In this document: positions 1-9,060 of the stretch, in pieces
Layout of the letters: each line of letters opens with the position of its first letter
Position numbering within the stretch: the first letter of the stretch is position 1
Assembly: GCF_001730315.1 (NCBI RefSeq)
Contig: NZ_MIKC01000012.1
Location: 62,001-126,000 of the forward strand
From: Enterococcus ureilyticus
GTDB taxonomy: Bacteria > Bacillota > Bacilli > Lactobacillales > Enterococcaceae
DNA length: 64,000 bases
Direction: 5' to 3'
The notes under the pieces: model-generated
Seen by the model: the letters and a program-made list of their open reading frames with translations, nothing else
Told to the model about the DNA's origin: nothing
The model's database searches: none
Made by a program: the position numbers and the translations under genes

Positions 1-285
1 CTGAGCAGCTGTTTCTTTTGATAATACGACTGACGCAAACATTTTTTGATCATTCGATTTGATTTCTTCGACTGTTTTGATAAAAAATTCCGTATTTTGA
101 GAATCGTTATTATCACTAATGACAATTCCAACAGGGATTTTTTTCACTGTATTCAATGTATCTAAGTTACTAAATGCCGCAGTAAAAAAAAGGCCTAAGA
201 GTAGCGGGAAGATGAGTGACCAAAATAGTAGCACTTTATTTTTTGCTTGAATCTTTAAACGATAATGATATAAATGCCAAAACAC
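1..285 (-). CDS. ABC-2 type transporter permease, N-terminal part (cut by window edge)
   Basis: Membrane subunit of an export ABC transporter. The gene is read leftwards from a GTG at 285 with a GAAAGGAG ribosome site 5' of it, and 95 codons are visible before the window ends. After a short basic N-terminus (FWHLYHYRLKIQAKNK) comes one hydrophobic segment at about residues 20-42, then a soluble extracytoplasmic stretch (KKIPVGIVISDNND), the pattern of ABC-2 permeases of the LnrM/LnrN and YhgE-like kind. It begins 14 bases after the ATPase gene and is surely co-transcribed with it. The substrate cannot be told; antibiotic or lipopeptide export is an inference from the adjacent two-component system. 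Confidence 0.85.
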   Translation of the reverse strand, partial: MFWHLYHYRLKIQAKNKVLLFWSLIFPLLLGLFFTAAFSNLDTLNTVKKIPVGIVISDNNDSQNTEFFIKTVEEIKSNDQKMFASVVLSKETAAQ

Positions 286-299
286 AGGATGGCTCCTTT

Positions 300-1232
300 C
301 TAATCTCTTAATTCTCTGCCAGTTATTTCTAAAAAGACGTCATTAAGAGTTGGTTGTTGGGTATAAAAGTTACCAAATGAAATTTGATTTTCTTCTAGTA
401 AGTGCAGTACTTGAGCAAACACTGCTTTATTTTCTTCTGTATTCAAGGTTGCAAAAACGTTGTCATACGTAATCTCGATAATACCTGGAAGCTGTAATAA
501 TTTTTCTTTTACCGCTGTAGGAAAATCAGGGATTTCGATCACAATTTTTTCGTTGACCTTGATCATACTTTTTAACTGTTCTTTAGTGCCTTCTGCTATC
601 ACTTGTCCTTTTTCGACGATTACGATGTTATTGCATAATTGTTCGACTTCTTCCATATAGTGGGTTGTATAGACGATTGTGGCACCCTGACGGTTCAGTT
701 CTTTGATACTGTCTAAAATTTTATTTCGGCTTTGAGGATCGACTGCTACTGTGGGTTCATCCAAAAAAATAAGTTCAGGTTTATGCACGATGCCACAGGC
801 AATATTCAGCCTGCGTTTTAAGCCACCACTTAATTTCGAAGGGAGAAAGGTGATAAAATCTTCCAGACCAACTAGTGCAATAACTTCTGTAATATACTGT
901 TTTCTAGTTTTTTTATCGGTAATATATAGTCCACAATAATAATCGATATTCTCAATTACAGTCAACTCGTCAAAAACAGCCACTTCTTGTGGGACGATGC
1001 CGATTCTTTTTTTGATATCGTATCGAGTTGGAGACATCTTTTCTCCAAAGAGTTTGATGTCACCTTTGTCGTAAGATAGCAATGAAAGTATACAGTTGAT
1101 TGCGGTTGATTTCCCGCAACCATTAGGACCAAGCAGGCCTAATATATCCCCTTGCTTTACTTTTAGGTTAAAGTGATTTAGGGCGGTTAATTTTCCATAC
1201 CTTTTTACAAGATCATTTATTTCGATTATCAT
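300..1232 (-). CDS. ABC transporter ATP-binding protein (drug/antibiotic export type)
   Basis: Cytoplasmic ATPase that would power the permease encoded next to it. The 310-residue protein has a Walker A motif GPNGCGKST near residues 35-43, the signature LSGGLKRRLNIA near 134-145 and Walker B LIFLDEPT near 155-162, followed by the H-loop in VYTTHYMEE. The C-terminal 90 residues form the extra domain usual in CcmA/DrrA-type exporter ATPases. It is transcribed divergently from the histidine kinase gene across about 120 bases, an arrangement known from LnrJK/LnrLMN and YvfRS/YvfTU of Bacillus. Regulation by that two-component system is inferred. Confidence 0.9.
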   Translation of the reverse strand: MIIEINDLVKRYGKLTALNHFNLKVKQGDILGLLGPNGCGKSTAINCILSLLSYDKGDIKLFGEKMSPTRYDIKKRIGIVPQEVAVFDELTVIENIDYYCGLYITDKKTRKQYITEVIALVGLEDFITFLPSKLSGGLKRRLNIACGIVHKPELIFLDEPTVAVDPQSRNKILDSIKELNRQGATIVYTTHYMEEVEQLCNNIVIVEKGQVIAEGTKEQLKSMIKVNEKIVIEIPDFPTAVKEKLLQLPGIIEITYDNVFATLNTEENKAVFAQVLHLLEENQISFGNFYTQQPTLNDVFLEITGRELRD

Positions 1233-1314
1233 ATGAAATTCTCCTTTTTTTCTTTATAATAGAACTATAACCTATACTATATAAAGATATAAGTGAATAT
1301 TTTCCTATATCGAT

Positions 1315-1332
1315 GTGACATTTGTCATACAA
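1315..1332. promoter_or_regulatory. Candidate response-regulator operator in the divergent ABC/two-component promoter region
   Basis: The sequence holds TGACA-TT-TGTCA (1316-1327), an inverted repeat, and continues into ATACAA. Its two blocks GTGACATTT and TGTCATACAA both recur, adjacent but in swapped order, on the minus strand at 35854-35872 before the macAB-like operon. It lies about 20 bases before the kinase start and about 85 bases before the ABC ATPase start. That it binds the neighbouring response regulator is inference. Confidence 0.4.
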
Positions 1333-1353
1333 TAAACGAATTTGGAGAGAATG

Positions 1354-2445
1354 ATGGATAAATTTAAAATGCGCAATATAGTGGATAAAGTTTTTTTGTT
1401 AGGTTTATGTACAATCATCCTGATCAATCAAACGTATCAAACTGAAATGGTCCTTTTTATTTTAGTCACGATGATGCTAGATATTTTTCTTTGGGTCATT
1501 AAAAAACCAAAATTTTCTTTTTTCGGTCTTTTGACCTTGATGATTAGTGCAGCTTGGTGGTTAGAATATGCGTATTTTATTCCGATTCTTTTTTATGATG
1601 GAATGTTGGAAGAGGGAAAAAAAGTATCTCTTTTAAATAGTGGTTTGATTGTAGCTTTTCTGCTATATAGCAATGAGTACTCAACTAGTTTAAAGATGTA
1701 TCTTTTGCTTTTATGCGGGCTAGCTGGATATTTGGCTGTTCTTACTACGAAAGAGTATACGCTACGAAATAATTATATTTTATTAGAAGAAGAGAACTAC
1801 GAAAATAATTTTTCATTTGAAGCACATAATTCTGACTTGATCAAACAACAAGAAATAAAGATTGATTTGGAGCTTTCAAATGAACGAAATAGAATTGCTC
1901 GAGATATCCATGATAATGTAGGGCACTTACTTTCAAGCGCATTATTGCAGACAGGAGCGCTTAAAGCGATCAACCAAGAAGACAAGCTAAAACAACCATT
2001 AGATCAGCTTCAAAAAACAATCACTGAAGGAATGAATAGTATTCGAGAAAGTGTTCATGATTTACATGATGAGTCACTGAGCTTGGCATTAGCATGTCAA
2101 AATATAGTGCAAAACTTTACTTTTTGCGAGGTACAATTAATTGGGGCCTTCTCTGAACGTATCAGCAAAGAATATAAATTGGCCTGTTTAATGCTAATCA
2201 AAGAATCACTGGCTAATGTAATGAAACATAGTAATGCGGACAAAGTAGTCATTGAATTTCAAGATCATCCAGGTTTTTATAAATTAACAATAGAGGATAA
2301 TGGCACTCAGAATCAAAGTAAAAATCCAAATGAAATAGGGATCGGTTTGATTGGTATGCAAGAAAGAATTAAAAAATTAGGAGGAAGATTAAGCTATCGT
2401 CGAAAAGAAATTGGCTTTTCAGTACTAGCGGTCTTGCCAAAATAA
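1354..2445 (+). CDS. Sensor histidine kinase, NarL/DesK-type (HisKA_3)
   Basis: Membrane sensor kinase of a two-component system. About five hydrophobic segments occupy the first 140 residues with no large extracellular domain, as in intramembrane-sensing kinases. The dimerisation/phosphoacceptor motif NRIARDIHDNVGH follows, with the phosphorylated His at about residue 186, then an HATPase_c domain with N-box KESLANVMKHSNA and G-box motifs DNG and GIGLIGMQERI. An in-frame TTG at 1342 lacks a ribosome site; GGAG at 1344-1347 sits six bases before the ATG at 1354, so I chose that start. The response regulator gene follows after 12 bases. The kinase probably senses damage by, or binding of, a membrane-active compound. 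Confidence 0.9.
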   Translation: MDKFKMRNIVDKVFLLGLCTIILINQTYQTEMVLFILVTMMLDIFLWVIKKPKFSFFGLLTLMISAAWWLEYAYFIPILFYDGMLEEGKKVSLLNSGLIVAFLLYSNEYSTSLKMYLLLLCGLAGYLAVLTTKEYTLRNNYILLEEENYENNFSFEAHNSDLIKQQEIKIDLELSNERNRIARDIHDNVGHLLSSALLQTGALKAINQEDKLKQPLDQLQKTITEGMNSIRESVHDLHDESLSLALACQNIVQNFTFCEVQLIGAFSERISKEYKLACLMLIKESLANVMKHSNADKVVIEFQDHPGFYKLTIEDNGTQNQSKNPNEIGIGLIGMQERIKKLGGRLSYRRKEIGFSVLAVLPK

Positions 2446-2457
2446 GGGGTTTAAGAA

Positions 2458-3090
2458 ATGATTCGATTATTGATTGTAGATGATGATTTATTAGTGACCA
2501 CTTCACTCAAAACAATTGTTGAAGCGAGTGGTGAAATTAGTGTAATAGGGATAGGAAACAATGCGACACAAGCGGTTGAATTGTATGAAACACTGCATCC
2601 AGATATTTTATTGATGGATATTCGGATGGGTGAGTCAACTGGAATAGAGGCTGCTACAGAGATATTAGCAAAAGAAGAACAAGCTTCTATTTTACTGTTA
2701 ACGACGTTTTCAGACGATGAATATATCGTCGAAGCTCTTAGAATCGGTGTGAAAGGATATTTGTTAAAACAGGACTTAGAAGCTATTGTGCCATCAATCA
2801 AAGCAGTTAAAAATGGCCAATCCGTTTTTGGGCATACAATCATGGATCGATTGCCACAATTATTAAAAACTGAAAAAAATGGTTGTTTAGAAGAACTTAA
2901 ATTGAATGAAAAAGATTTATCGATCCTCTCGTTAATTGCAGAAGGATTGAACAATAAAGAAATCGCTGAAAAAATACATTTAAGTGAGGGAACTATCAGA
3001 AATTATATCAGTAGTTTATTAGAAAAGTTAGCATTAAGAGATCGAACCCAGCTAGCTGTTTTCTACTATAAAAATATCTATGTGAAATAA
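2458..3090 (+). CDS. LuxR/NarL-family response regulator
   Basis: DNA-binding partner of the preceding kinase. The 210-residue protein has a receiver domain with the acidic pocket VDDD at 7-10, the phosphoacceptor Asp54 in LLMDIRMG, a conserved TTF segment and Lys in GYLLKQ. The C-terminal LuxR-type helix-turn-helix (LSLIAEGLNNKEIAEKIHLSEGTIRNYIS) spans about 150-205. It should control the divergent ABC exporter. A possible second target is the macAB-like operon, which carries a similar operator (inferred). Confidence 0.92.
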   Translation: MIRLLIVDDDLLVTTSLKTIVEASGEISVIGIGNNATQAVELYETLHPDILLMDIRMGESTGIEAATEILAKEEQASILLLTTFSDDEYIVEALRIGVKGYLLKQDLEAIVPSIKAVKNGQSVFGHTIMDRLPQLLKTEKNGCLEELKLNEKDLSILSLIAEGLNNKEIAEKIHLSEGTIRNYISSLLEKLALRDRTQLAVFYYKNIYVK

Positions 3091-3186
3091 ACTTAATCGC
3101 TATAGTTGATGATACGGAAATTGAAAAGCAGTAGGATTTCTCTTCTATCTTTGATAAAATAAAAAGAGCAATGAAAGGGAGCGTAT

Positions 3187-3600
3187 GTGTTGAAAGAATT
3201 GATTTATAAATATAAGGAAGTGATTTCTTATATAGCGTTTGGCGTGGCAACGACAATTGTTAACTTTGTGGTGTTTTTTATTTGTAAAGACATGTTAGGA
3301 ATCGATTATAAAATCAGTAATGCAATCAGTTGGTTTTTATCTGTATTATTCGCCTTTTTTACAAACAAGTATTTTGTCTTTGGCAGTAAGCATGATGATC
3401 TAGGTTCTTTTGTTAGGGAAATACTGCTTTTTTACTGGTATCGTATTTTGTCTTTTGTTATCGATATGGCATTGATGATTTTAATGATAGAAGTTTTAAA
3501 TATTTCGGATTTTTGGTCAAAAATGGCGACTCAAGTGGCAGTAGTCGTGTTGAATTACTTTTTCAGCAAGTTTTTTATTTTTAATAAGAAAACATCTTAA
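3187..3600 (+). CDS. GtrA-family membrane protein
   Basis: Small integral membrane protein of 137 residues with four hydrophobic segments (about 15-35, 45-65, 80-105, 112-132), the fold of the GtrA family. Members are thought to help move polyprenyl-phosphate-linked sugars across the membrane for decoration of cell-envelope glycopolymers. Typical residues are the N-terminal IAFGVATTIVNFVVF and the C-terminal VVVLNYFFSKFFIF. It starts at GTG 3187 with AAAGGGAG just upstream; TTG 3190 is an alternative. No glycosyltransferase lies beside it, so its partner is unknown. Confidence 0.8.
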   Translation: MLKELIYKYKEVISYIAFGVATTIVNFVVFFICKDMLGIDYKISNAISWFLSVLFAFFTNKYFVFGSKHDDLGSFVREILLFYWYRILSFVIDMALMILMIEVLNISDFWSKMATQVAVVVLNYFFSKFFIFNKKTS

Positions 3601-3609
3601 AAGTAGTTT

Positions 3610-3639
3610 TTAGTTAAAAAAATAGTTTTTTGGTATAAT
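3610..3639 (+). promoter_or_regulatory. Promoter of pncB-nadE
   Basis: An extended -10 element TGGTATAAT ends at 3639. A weak -35 (TTAGTT) lies near 3610. The pncB start codon is 42 bases downstream. The call rests on sequence only. Confidence 0.55.
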
Positions 3640-3680
3640 AGAAATTAAAATTCTAGAAAAATAAAAGGTGGTACACTGAG

Positions 3681-5153
3681 ATGACAAAAGTTTACGATGA
3701 TGACGGATTAACATTACATACGGATTTATATCAAATTAACATGATGCAAACCTACTGGCAATTAGGTAGAGCGGATTTGCATTCAGTCTTTGAATGTTAT
3801 TTTCGTGAGATGCCGTTTAATCATGGCTATGCCATTTTTGCTGGTTTAGAACGATTAGTGGACTATTTAGAGAATCTAACTTTTACGGAGACAGATATTG
3901 CTTATCTTAGAGAGGTTGAAGCGTACCCTGAGGACTTTTTGACCTATCTCAAAGAATTTGAATTTAAATGCACGGTTCGCTCTGCATTAGAAGGAGATTT
4001 AGTCTTTAATAATGAACCATTGATTCAAGTAGAGGGGCCTTTAGCACAATGTCAGTTGATTGAAACTGCTTTACTGAATATGGTCAATTTTCAAACGCTG
4101 ATTGCAACAAAAGCCGCTCGTATCAAATCAGTAATCGGAGAAGATCCGTTGATGGAATTTGGTACGCGTCGTGCACAAGAATTAGATGCAGCTGTTTGGG
4201 GGACTCGTGCGGCTTATATTGGTGGAGCAGACGCTACCAGTAATGTACGTGCAGGAAAGGTTTTTGGTATCCCAGTGAGCGGCACACATGCTCATTCATT
4301 AGTGCAGTCATATGGCAATGATTACGATGCCTTTACAGCTTATGCTAAAACGCATAAAGAATGCGTCTTTTTAGTGGATACCTATGATACCTTGAAATCA
4401 GGGGTACCGAGTGCTATTCGTGTCGCGAATGAAATGGGAGATAAGATCAACTTTCTTGGTGTTCGTCTTGATAGTGGTGATATGGCCTATATTTCAAAAA
4501 GAGTTCGTGAACAACTAGATGAAGCAGGATATACAGAGGCAAAAATCTACGCCTCAAATGATCTAGACGAAAACACGATATTAAGTTTAAAAATGCAAAA
4601 AGCTAAAATTGATGTTTGGGGCGTTGGTACAAAATTGATTACAGCCTATGATCAACCAGCATTGGGTGCGGTATTTAAACTTGTTTCGATCGAAGACGAA
4701 AATGGACAAATGGAAGATACGATCAAACTTTCTAGCAATGCTGAAAAAGTCACAACACCTGGCAAAAAACAGGTGTGGCGCATCACACGTAAATCAGATA
4801 AAAAATCTGAAGGGGATTATGTAACTTTATGGGATGAAGATCCTCGTGAGCAAGAGGAAATCTATATGTTCCATCCAGTGCATACCTTCATCAATAAAAC
4901 CGTTAGAGATTTCGAAGCAAGAGCAGTTTTACAAGATATTTTTGTTGCTGGTAAACGTGTCTACGAAATGCCTACTCTGGAAGAAATCAAAAGTTACGCA
5001 AAAGAAAATCTTGATTCACTTTGGGAAGAATACAAACGGGACCTAAATCCTCAAAAATATCCAGTAGATTTATCAACTGAGTGCTGGAACCATAAAATGC
5101 GTTTACTGGAAAAAGTTCGAGTAGATGTAAAAGCGTTAAGTCAAGGTAAATAA
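3681..5153 (+). CDS. pncB: Nicotinate phosphoribosyltransferase
   Basis: Cytosolic enzyme making nicotinate mononucleotide from nicotinate and PRPP with ATP hydrolysis, the entry step of NAD salvage (Preiss-Handler route). The 490 residues match the longer Gram-positive NAPRTase form. Recognisable blocks are [13 protein letters not shown] near the N-terminus, [25 protein letters not shown] around 155-180 (substrate site), [11 protein letters not shown] near 205-215 and [15 protein letters not shown] near 255-270. A clear GGTGG-type ribosome site precedes the ATG. The nadE gene follows 14 bases later, so two steps of NAD synthesis form one operon. Confidence 0.95.
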   Translation: MTKVYDDDGLTLHTDLYQINMMQTYWQLGRADLHSVFECYFREMPFNHGYAIFAGLERLVDYLENLTFTETDIAYLREVEAYPEDFLTYLKEFEFKCTVRSALEGDLVFNNEPLIQVEGPLAQCQLIETALLNMVNFQTLIATKAARIKSVIGEDPLMEFGTRRAQELDAAVWGTRAAYIGGADATSNVRAGKVFGIPVSGTHAHSLVQSYGNDYDAFTAYAKTHKECVFLVDTYDTLKSGVPSAIRVANEMGDKINFLGVRLDSGDMAYISKRVREQLDEAGYTEAKIYASNDLDENTILSLKMQKAKIDVWGVGTKLITAYDQPALGAVFKLVSIEDENGQMEDTIKLSSNAEKVTTPGKKQVWRITRKSDKKSEGDYVTLWDEDPREQEEIYMFHPVHTFINKTVRDFEARAVLQDIFVAGKRVYEMPTLEEIKSYAKENLDSLWEEYKRDLNPQKYPVDLSTECWNHKMRLLEKVRVDVKALSQGK

Positions 5154-5167
5154 TAGGAGGGATTTTT

Positions 5168-5995
5168 ATGGCGTCATTGCAAAAGGCAATTATTGAAGAA
5201 TTAGGTGTAAAGCCACAAATAGATCCGCAAGAAGAGATTCGAAAAAGCATTGAATTCATGAAAAGTTATTTATATAAATACCCTTTTTTAAAGACCTTTG
5301 TACTAGGAATCAGTGGAGGGCAAGATTCTACCTTAGCTGGACGATTAGCTCAATTAACAATGGAAGAAATGCGAAGAGAAACACAAGATGAAGCCTATCA
5401 ATTTGTAGCTGTTCGTTTACCTTATGGTGAGCAGGCAGATGAAGCGGATGCTAAAAAAGCGTTAGAGTTTATTCAACCAGATAATTCTTTGCGAGTAAAT
5501 ATCAAACCAGCGATTGATGCTTGTGTTAGCTCCTTGGAAGAATCAGAGGTTTCAATCACAGATTTTAATAAAGGGAATATGAAAGCTCGCCAAAGAATGA
5601 TCGTTCAATATGCAATTGCTGGAGAAAAATCCGGTGCTGTAATCGGAACGGATCATGCAGCAGAAAATATTACTGGTTTTTACACAAAATATGGGGACGG
5701 CGGAGCGGATATTTTACCACTATTCCGCTTAAATAAACGTCAAGGGAAAGCGTTGCTGAAAGAATTAGGTTCACCAGCTGAACTGTATACTAAGATACCG
5801 ACTGCTGACTTAGAAGATGACAAACCTTTAGTGGCTGATGAAGTAGCCCTTGGTGTGACGTATGATGATATTGATGACTATGTTGAAGGAAAAACGGTGT
5901 CGGATAAAGCGCGAGAAACGATAGAAGGTTGGTATAAAAAAACTCAGCATAAGCGTCATATGCCGATTTCGATTTTTGATACTTTTTGGAAGTAA
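5168..5995 (+). CDS. nadE: NH3-dependent NAD+ synthetase
   Basis: Converts nicotinate adenine dinucleotide to NAD+ using ammonia and ATP, the last step of NAD synthesis. The 275-residue protein lacks a glutaminase domain. It shows the PP-loop GISGGQDST at 47-55, [33 protein letters not shown]-type blocks around 160-195 and the C-terminal KRHMP motif. The start is well placed after AGGAGGG. It is co-transcribed with pncB. No terminator stands directly after it; the following structured segment ends in one at 6263-6294. Confidence 0.95.
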   Translation: MASLQKAIIEELGVKPQIDPQEEIRKSIEFMKSYLYKYPFLKTFVLGISGGQDSTLAGRLAQLTMEEMRRETQDEAYQFVAVRLPYGEQADEADAKKALEFIQPDNSLRVNIKPAIDACVSSLEESEVSITDFNKGNMKARQRMIVQYAIAGEKSGAVIGTDHAAENITGFYTKYGDGGADILPLFRLNKRQGKALLKELGSPAELYTKIPTADLEDDKPLVADEVALGVTYDDIDDYVEGKTVSDKARETIEGWYKKTQHKRHMPISIFDTFWK

Positions 5996-6032
5996 GCTCT
6001 TAAGCTAGCAGGCGAATGAATAGATAATTCTA

Positions 6033-6294
6033 GGTGCGGCTCCTAAGTGACCATGAAAACATTGGGAGATCCGCACCAAAATAATAGAGAAAAAAGGGAT
6101 GATTAGCAAATTTTTCATTGAAATCCATGCAGTCAGACATTTATACTTGACCGCACGATGTCTCACTCCAATAAGGAGTGAGTGGATCGAACTATTTTTC
6201 ACTATACTGTAATCTGTAGCATGGACATTGCTCGAACACAGACAAGCAAAAAATGATAAAAAGGAAAGACTAGAATTTTAGCCTTTCTTTTTTT
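6033..6294 (+). ncRNA. Candidate structured small RNA of unknown family
   Basis: The 437 bases between nadE and the next start hold no credible gene but fold strongly. A first hairpin has the 11-base arm GGTGCGGCTCC (6033-6043) pairing with GGAG (6065-6068) and CCGCACC (6071-6077). A long-range stem TCCATGC (about 6122-6128) with GCATGGA (about 6218-6224) encloses an AGACAT/ATGTCT stem and a perfect CTCACTCC-AATAA-GGAGTGAG hairpin near 6160-6182. A terminator closes the unit. A GATAAT box at 6023-6028 could be its -10, with only a weak -35. It could instead be a structured 3' UTR of nadE. I could not match it to 6S, SRP, tmRNA or RNase P RNA. Confidence 0.4.
6263..6294 (+). terminator. Intrinsic terminator after nadE / candidate RNA
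   Basis: GAAAGACTA pairs with TAGCCTTTC (one mismatch) around a short AT loop, followed by a run of seven T. It would end either the pncB-nadE transcript or the candidate small RNA. Confidence 0.75.
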
Positions 6295-6432
6295 ATATTC
6301 CATTACTAATCAAAGCACCTTCATTTTGTTCAAATGGTTAAAAAAAGTGTAAACTTAAATCAGGTGCCAGAAAAATACGCTAAAATACTCTACAATTGAA
6401 GTAATATTAGCAAGAAAAAGGTGAACGAAAGT

Positions 6433-8901
6433 ATGAGAAAATTGTTAAAACGAAAAAGAGATATTGATAGCGAGGAGTTTCTTTCATCTGAAATAAAGCC
6501 ACAATCACTAAATAATAATGATATTCGGATTCCACCAACTATAAAAGGACTATCCAATCAAGAAGTGCAACAGCTGTATGCTGAAGGAAAATACAATAAT
6601 GAAGGGGAAGATCTTTCTAGAACTACAAAACAGATTATTTTAGATAATTCTTTAACACTGTTTAATTTCATCAACTTGTTTTTAGCGGCAGCTGTTTTTG
6701 CTGTAGGTTATCCTAAAAATGCTTTATTCTTCTGGATCATTATCATCAATACAGCAATTGGTGTGATTCAAGAAATTCATGCAAAGAAAACAATCGATAA
6801 ATTATCGATCGTCAATAAAACTGAAGTAATGGCAGTCAGAGAAAATCAAGTGACAAAAATTTTTCAAGATGAAATAGTTTTAGGCGATGTTTTAGTTCTA
6901 ACTTTAGGAAATCAAGTTCCTTCTGATGGTATTGTGCTCCAAGCGGAAGGGATGGAGGTTGATGAATCTCTTTTAACGGGTGAGTCTGATAAAATCACAA
7001 AGCAAAATGGTGACAAAATCATGAGTGGTAGTTTTATTACCTCAGGTTTAGGTTTTGTTCAAATCACAGCTGTTGGGGAAGATAACTTTGTCTCTAAGTT
7101 ATCGAAAGAAGCAAAAACTGAAAAGCCATCAACTTCTGAATTGATGAATTCTCTTAATTTGTTGATTAAAGGACTGACTTTTGCAATTGTCCCAATTGGT
7201 TTGCTATTATTTTGGTCCCAATATCAATCAACGCAGTCCTTTCCGAAAACTGTTTTAGGTGTTTCAGGGGCCTTGATCAGTATGATTCCAGAAGGCTTGA
7301 TGCTGTTGACCAGTGTAGCCTTTGCTGTAGGTGCTGCGAATTTAGCCAGAAAACAAACGTTGATTCAGCGTTTATCTTGTATTGAAACACTTGCTCGTGT
7401 CGACACAATTTGTTTAGATAAGACTGGAACTATTACAGATGGTAGTTTAACGTTTAAAGAATTGATTCCTCAAGCAGGTTTTCCAGCTAGTGAAATCGAG
7501 CGGGCGATGAGTGAAATGATGGCAGGCCTATCTGATCAAAATGCAACAGCTAAAGTTTTAAGAACTCGATTTCCATTAACGCAATCTAATTGGAAAGTCA
7601 AAGAAGTGATTCCATTTTCTTCTGATCGGAAATGGAGTGGTGTCACGTTTGAGGAAAAAGGTTCATTTGTAATGGGCGCACCAGAATTCATCTATTCTGA
7701 TGTTCCGCAAGACTTAAAAGAGAAGTTGGCTCCTTATAACGAACAAGGAGACCGCGTCTTAATTTTAGTTCATTTTTCTGACGAATTAACGAGTCCTGTG
7801 TTGCCAACAAAAAAAGAGACGGTTGCGATCTTCATTATTGCCGATACGATTCGTGAAAATGCTGTGGACACATTTTCGTATTTTGCAAAGCAAGATGTCA
7901 CTTTAAAAGTTATTTCGGGTGATAACCCTATTACGGTATCACAAATAGCTAAACAAGCGGGAATCGCTGGGGCAGAAAATTTTGTCGATATGAGCAAAAT
8001 TTCAGAAGACGCTGATTTCAAAGAATTAGTTGAAAAAACAACCGTCTTTGGTCGAGTGACTCCTTATCAAAAAAGAGAATTGATTCAAGCTTTAAAACAA
8101 AATGGCCATACAACTTGTATGACAGGAGACGGAGTTAATGATATTCTTTCACTACGAGAAGCGGATGTAAGTGTCGCAATGGCTAGCGGAAGCGATGCGG
8201 CTCGAGCGGTATCCGATGTTGTGCTGCTTAATTCTGACTTTAGTTCGATGATCCAAGTTTTGAATGAAGGTCGAAGAGTGATCAATAATATTGAACGGGT
8301 GGCGTCGATGTACATGGTAAAAACAATTTACTCAGCTATATTGGCGGTCACATTCATCTTTTTATTTTTGCCTTATCCATTTGCGCCACTACAATTAACG
8401 CCGATCAATACACTAACAGTTGGTATTCCTTCCTTTATTTTGGCATTAGAGCCTAATTATCAACGAATAAAAGGTCATTTTTTAACAAATATCTTGCGTA
8501 TTTCAGTGCCAGGAGCTTTGACGGTGGTCTTCAATATTTTAGTGTTACAATTGGCAGGTATTTTGTTTGAACTATCACATCAAGAGGTGTCGACAATGTG
8601 CGTGCTGCTTACAGGTTGTGTAGGATTCCAAGTATTACTGAGAGCTGCTAGACCATTAGATTTGAAAAAGCAATTAATGATCGGTATGCTTTTAATCGCT
8701 TTTATTGCTTGTTTCTTATTCTTCGGAGACTTCTTTATGCTGACACCTTTATTTACAAGAAATGTTTTCTTCTACTTGCCATTGATTCTGGGAAGTCGCT
8801 CGATCTTTAACTATATCTCTTTGTTTATGACAAGAGCGATCTATGAAGTTGAAAAAAGAAAAGAGCATAGAAAAAACAAAAAAACTAAACGAGTGATTTA
8901 A
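6433..8901 (+). CDS. P-type cation-transporting ATPase (P2-like, CtpE-type)
   Basis: Integral membrane ion pump of about 822 residues. It has the actuator motif LLTGES, the phosphorylation loop DKTGTITD with Asp at about residue 329, the hinge motif TGDGVNDILSLREADVSVAM and about ten predicted membrane helices. The fourth helix carries MIPEGL, the PEGL type found in calcium and related P2 pumps, rather than the CPx of heavy-metal pumps. The C-terminus is very basic (KRKEHRKNKKTKRVI). An upstream GTG at 6421 is in frame, but AAGGTGA stands eight bases before the ATG at 6433. The ion is unknown; Ca2+ is a guess from the CtpE resemblance. Confidence 0.85.
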   Translation: MRKLLKRKRDIDSEEFLSSEIKPQSLNNNDIRIPPTIKGLSNQEVQQLYAEGKYNNEGEDLSRTTKQIILDNSLTLFNFINLFLAAAVFAVGYPKNALFFWIIIINTAIGVIQEIHAKKTIDKLSIVNKTEVMAVRENQVTKIFQDEIVLGDVLVLTLGNQVPSDGIVLQAEGMEVDESLLTGESDKITKQNGDKIMSGSFITSGLGFVQITAVGEDNFVSKLSKEAKTEKPSTSELMNSLNLLIKGLTFAIVPIGLLLFWSQYQSTQSFPKTVLGVSGALISMIPEGLMLLTSVAFAVGAANLARKQTLIQRLSCIETLARVDTICLDKTGTITDGSLTFKELIPQAGFPASEIERAMSEMMAGLSDQNATAKVLRTRFPLTQSNWKVKEVIPFSSDRKWSGVTFEEKGSFVMGAPEFIYSDVPQDLKEKLAPYNEQGDRVLILVHFSDELTSPVLPTKKETVAIFIIADTIRENAVDTFSYFAKQDVTLKVISGDNPITVSQIAKQAGIAGAENFVDMSKISEDADFKELVEKTTVFGRVTPYQKRELIQALKQNGHTTCMTGDGVNDILSLREADVSVAMASGSDAARAVSDVVLLNSDFSSMIQVLNEGRRVINNIERVASMYMVKTIYSAILAVTFIFLFLPYPFAPLQLTPINTLTVGIPSFILALEPNYQRIKGHFLTNILRISVPGALTVVFNILVLQLAGILFELSHQEVSTMCVLLTGCVGFQVLLRAARPLDLKKQLMIGMLLIAFIACFLFFGDFFMLTPLFTRNVFFYLPLILGSRSIFNYISLFMTRAIYEVEKRKEHRKNKKTKRVI

Positions 8902-8907
8902 CACGAT

Positions 8908-8943
8908 AAAAGCCAGGACGAATTAATGTCCTGGCTTTTTTAA
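8908..8943 (+). terminator. Intrinsic terminator
   Basis: Eleven-base perfect stem AAAGCCAGGAC / GTCCTGGCTTT with an eight-base loop and a T run, immediately after the P-type ATPase stop. It separates the two pump genes into different transcripts. Confidence 0.92.
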
Positions 8944-9060
8944 CAAATATTTCTAATAAAGAATGACAATCATTTTCATTTAAGCCCTTTGACTTTGTTA
9001 TTTCTTTCGCAAAGCGTAGTCTTAAGTTAGAAAAGGAAAGCCTTAAAGGGGTAGATAAAA

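Noticed and set aside
6005-6202. Leftward 65-codon frame in the nadE downstream gap
   Set aside because: It overlaps the strong inverted repeats of the structured segment and has no ribosome site; RNA structure explains the sequence better.
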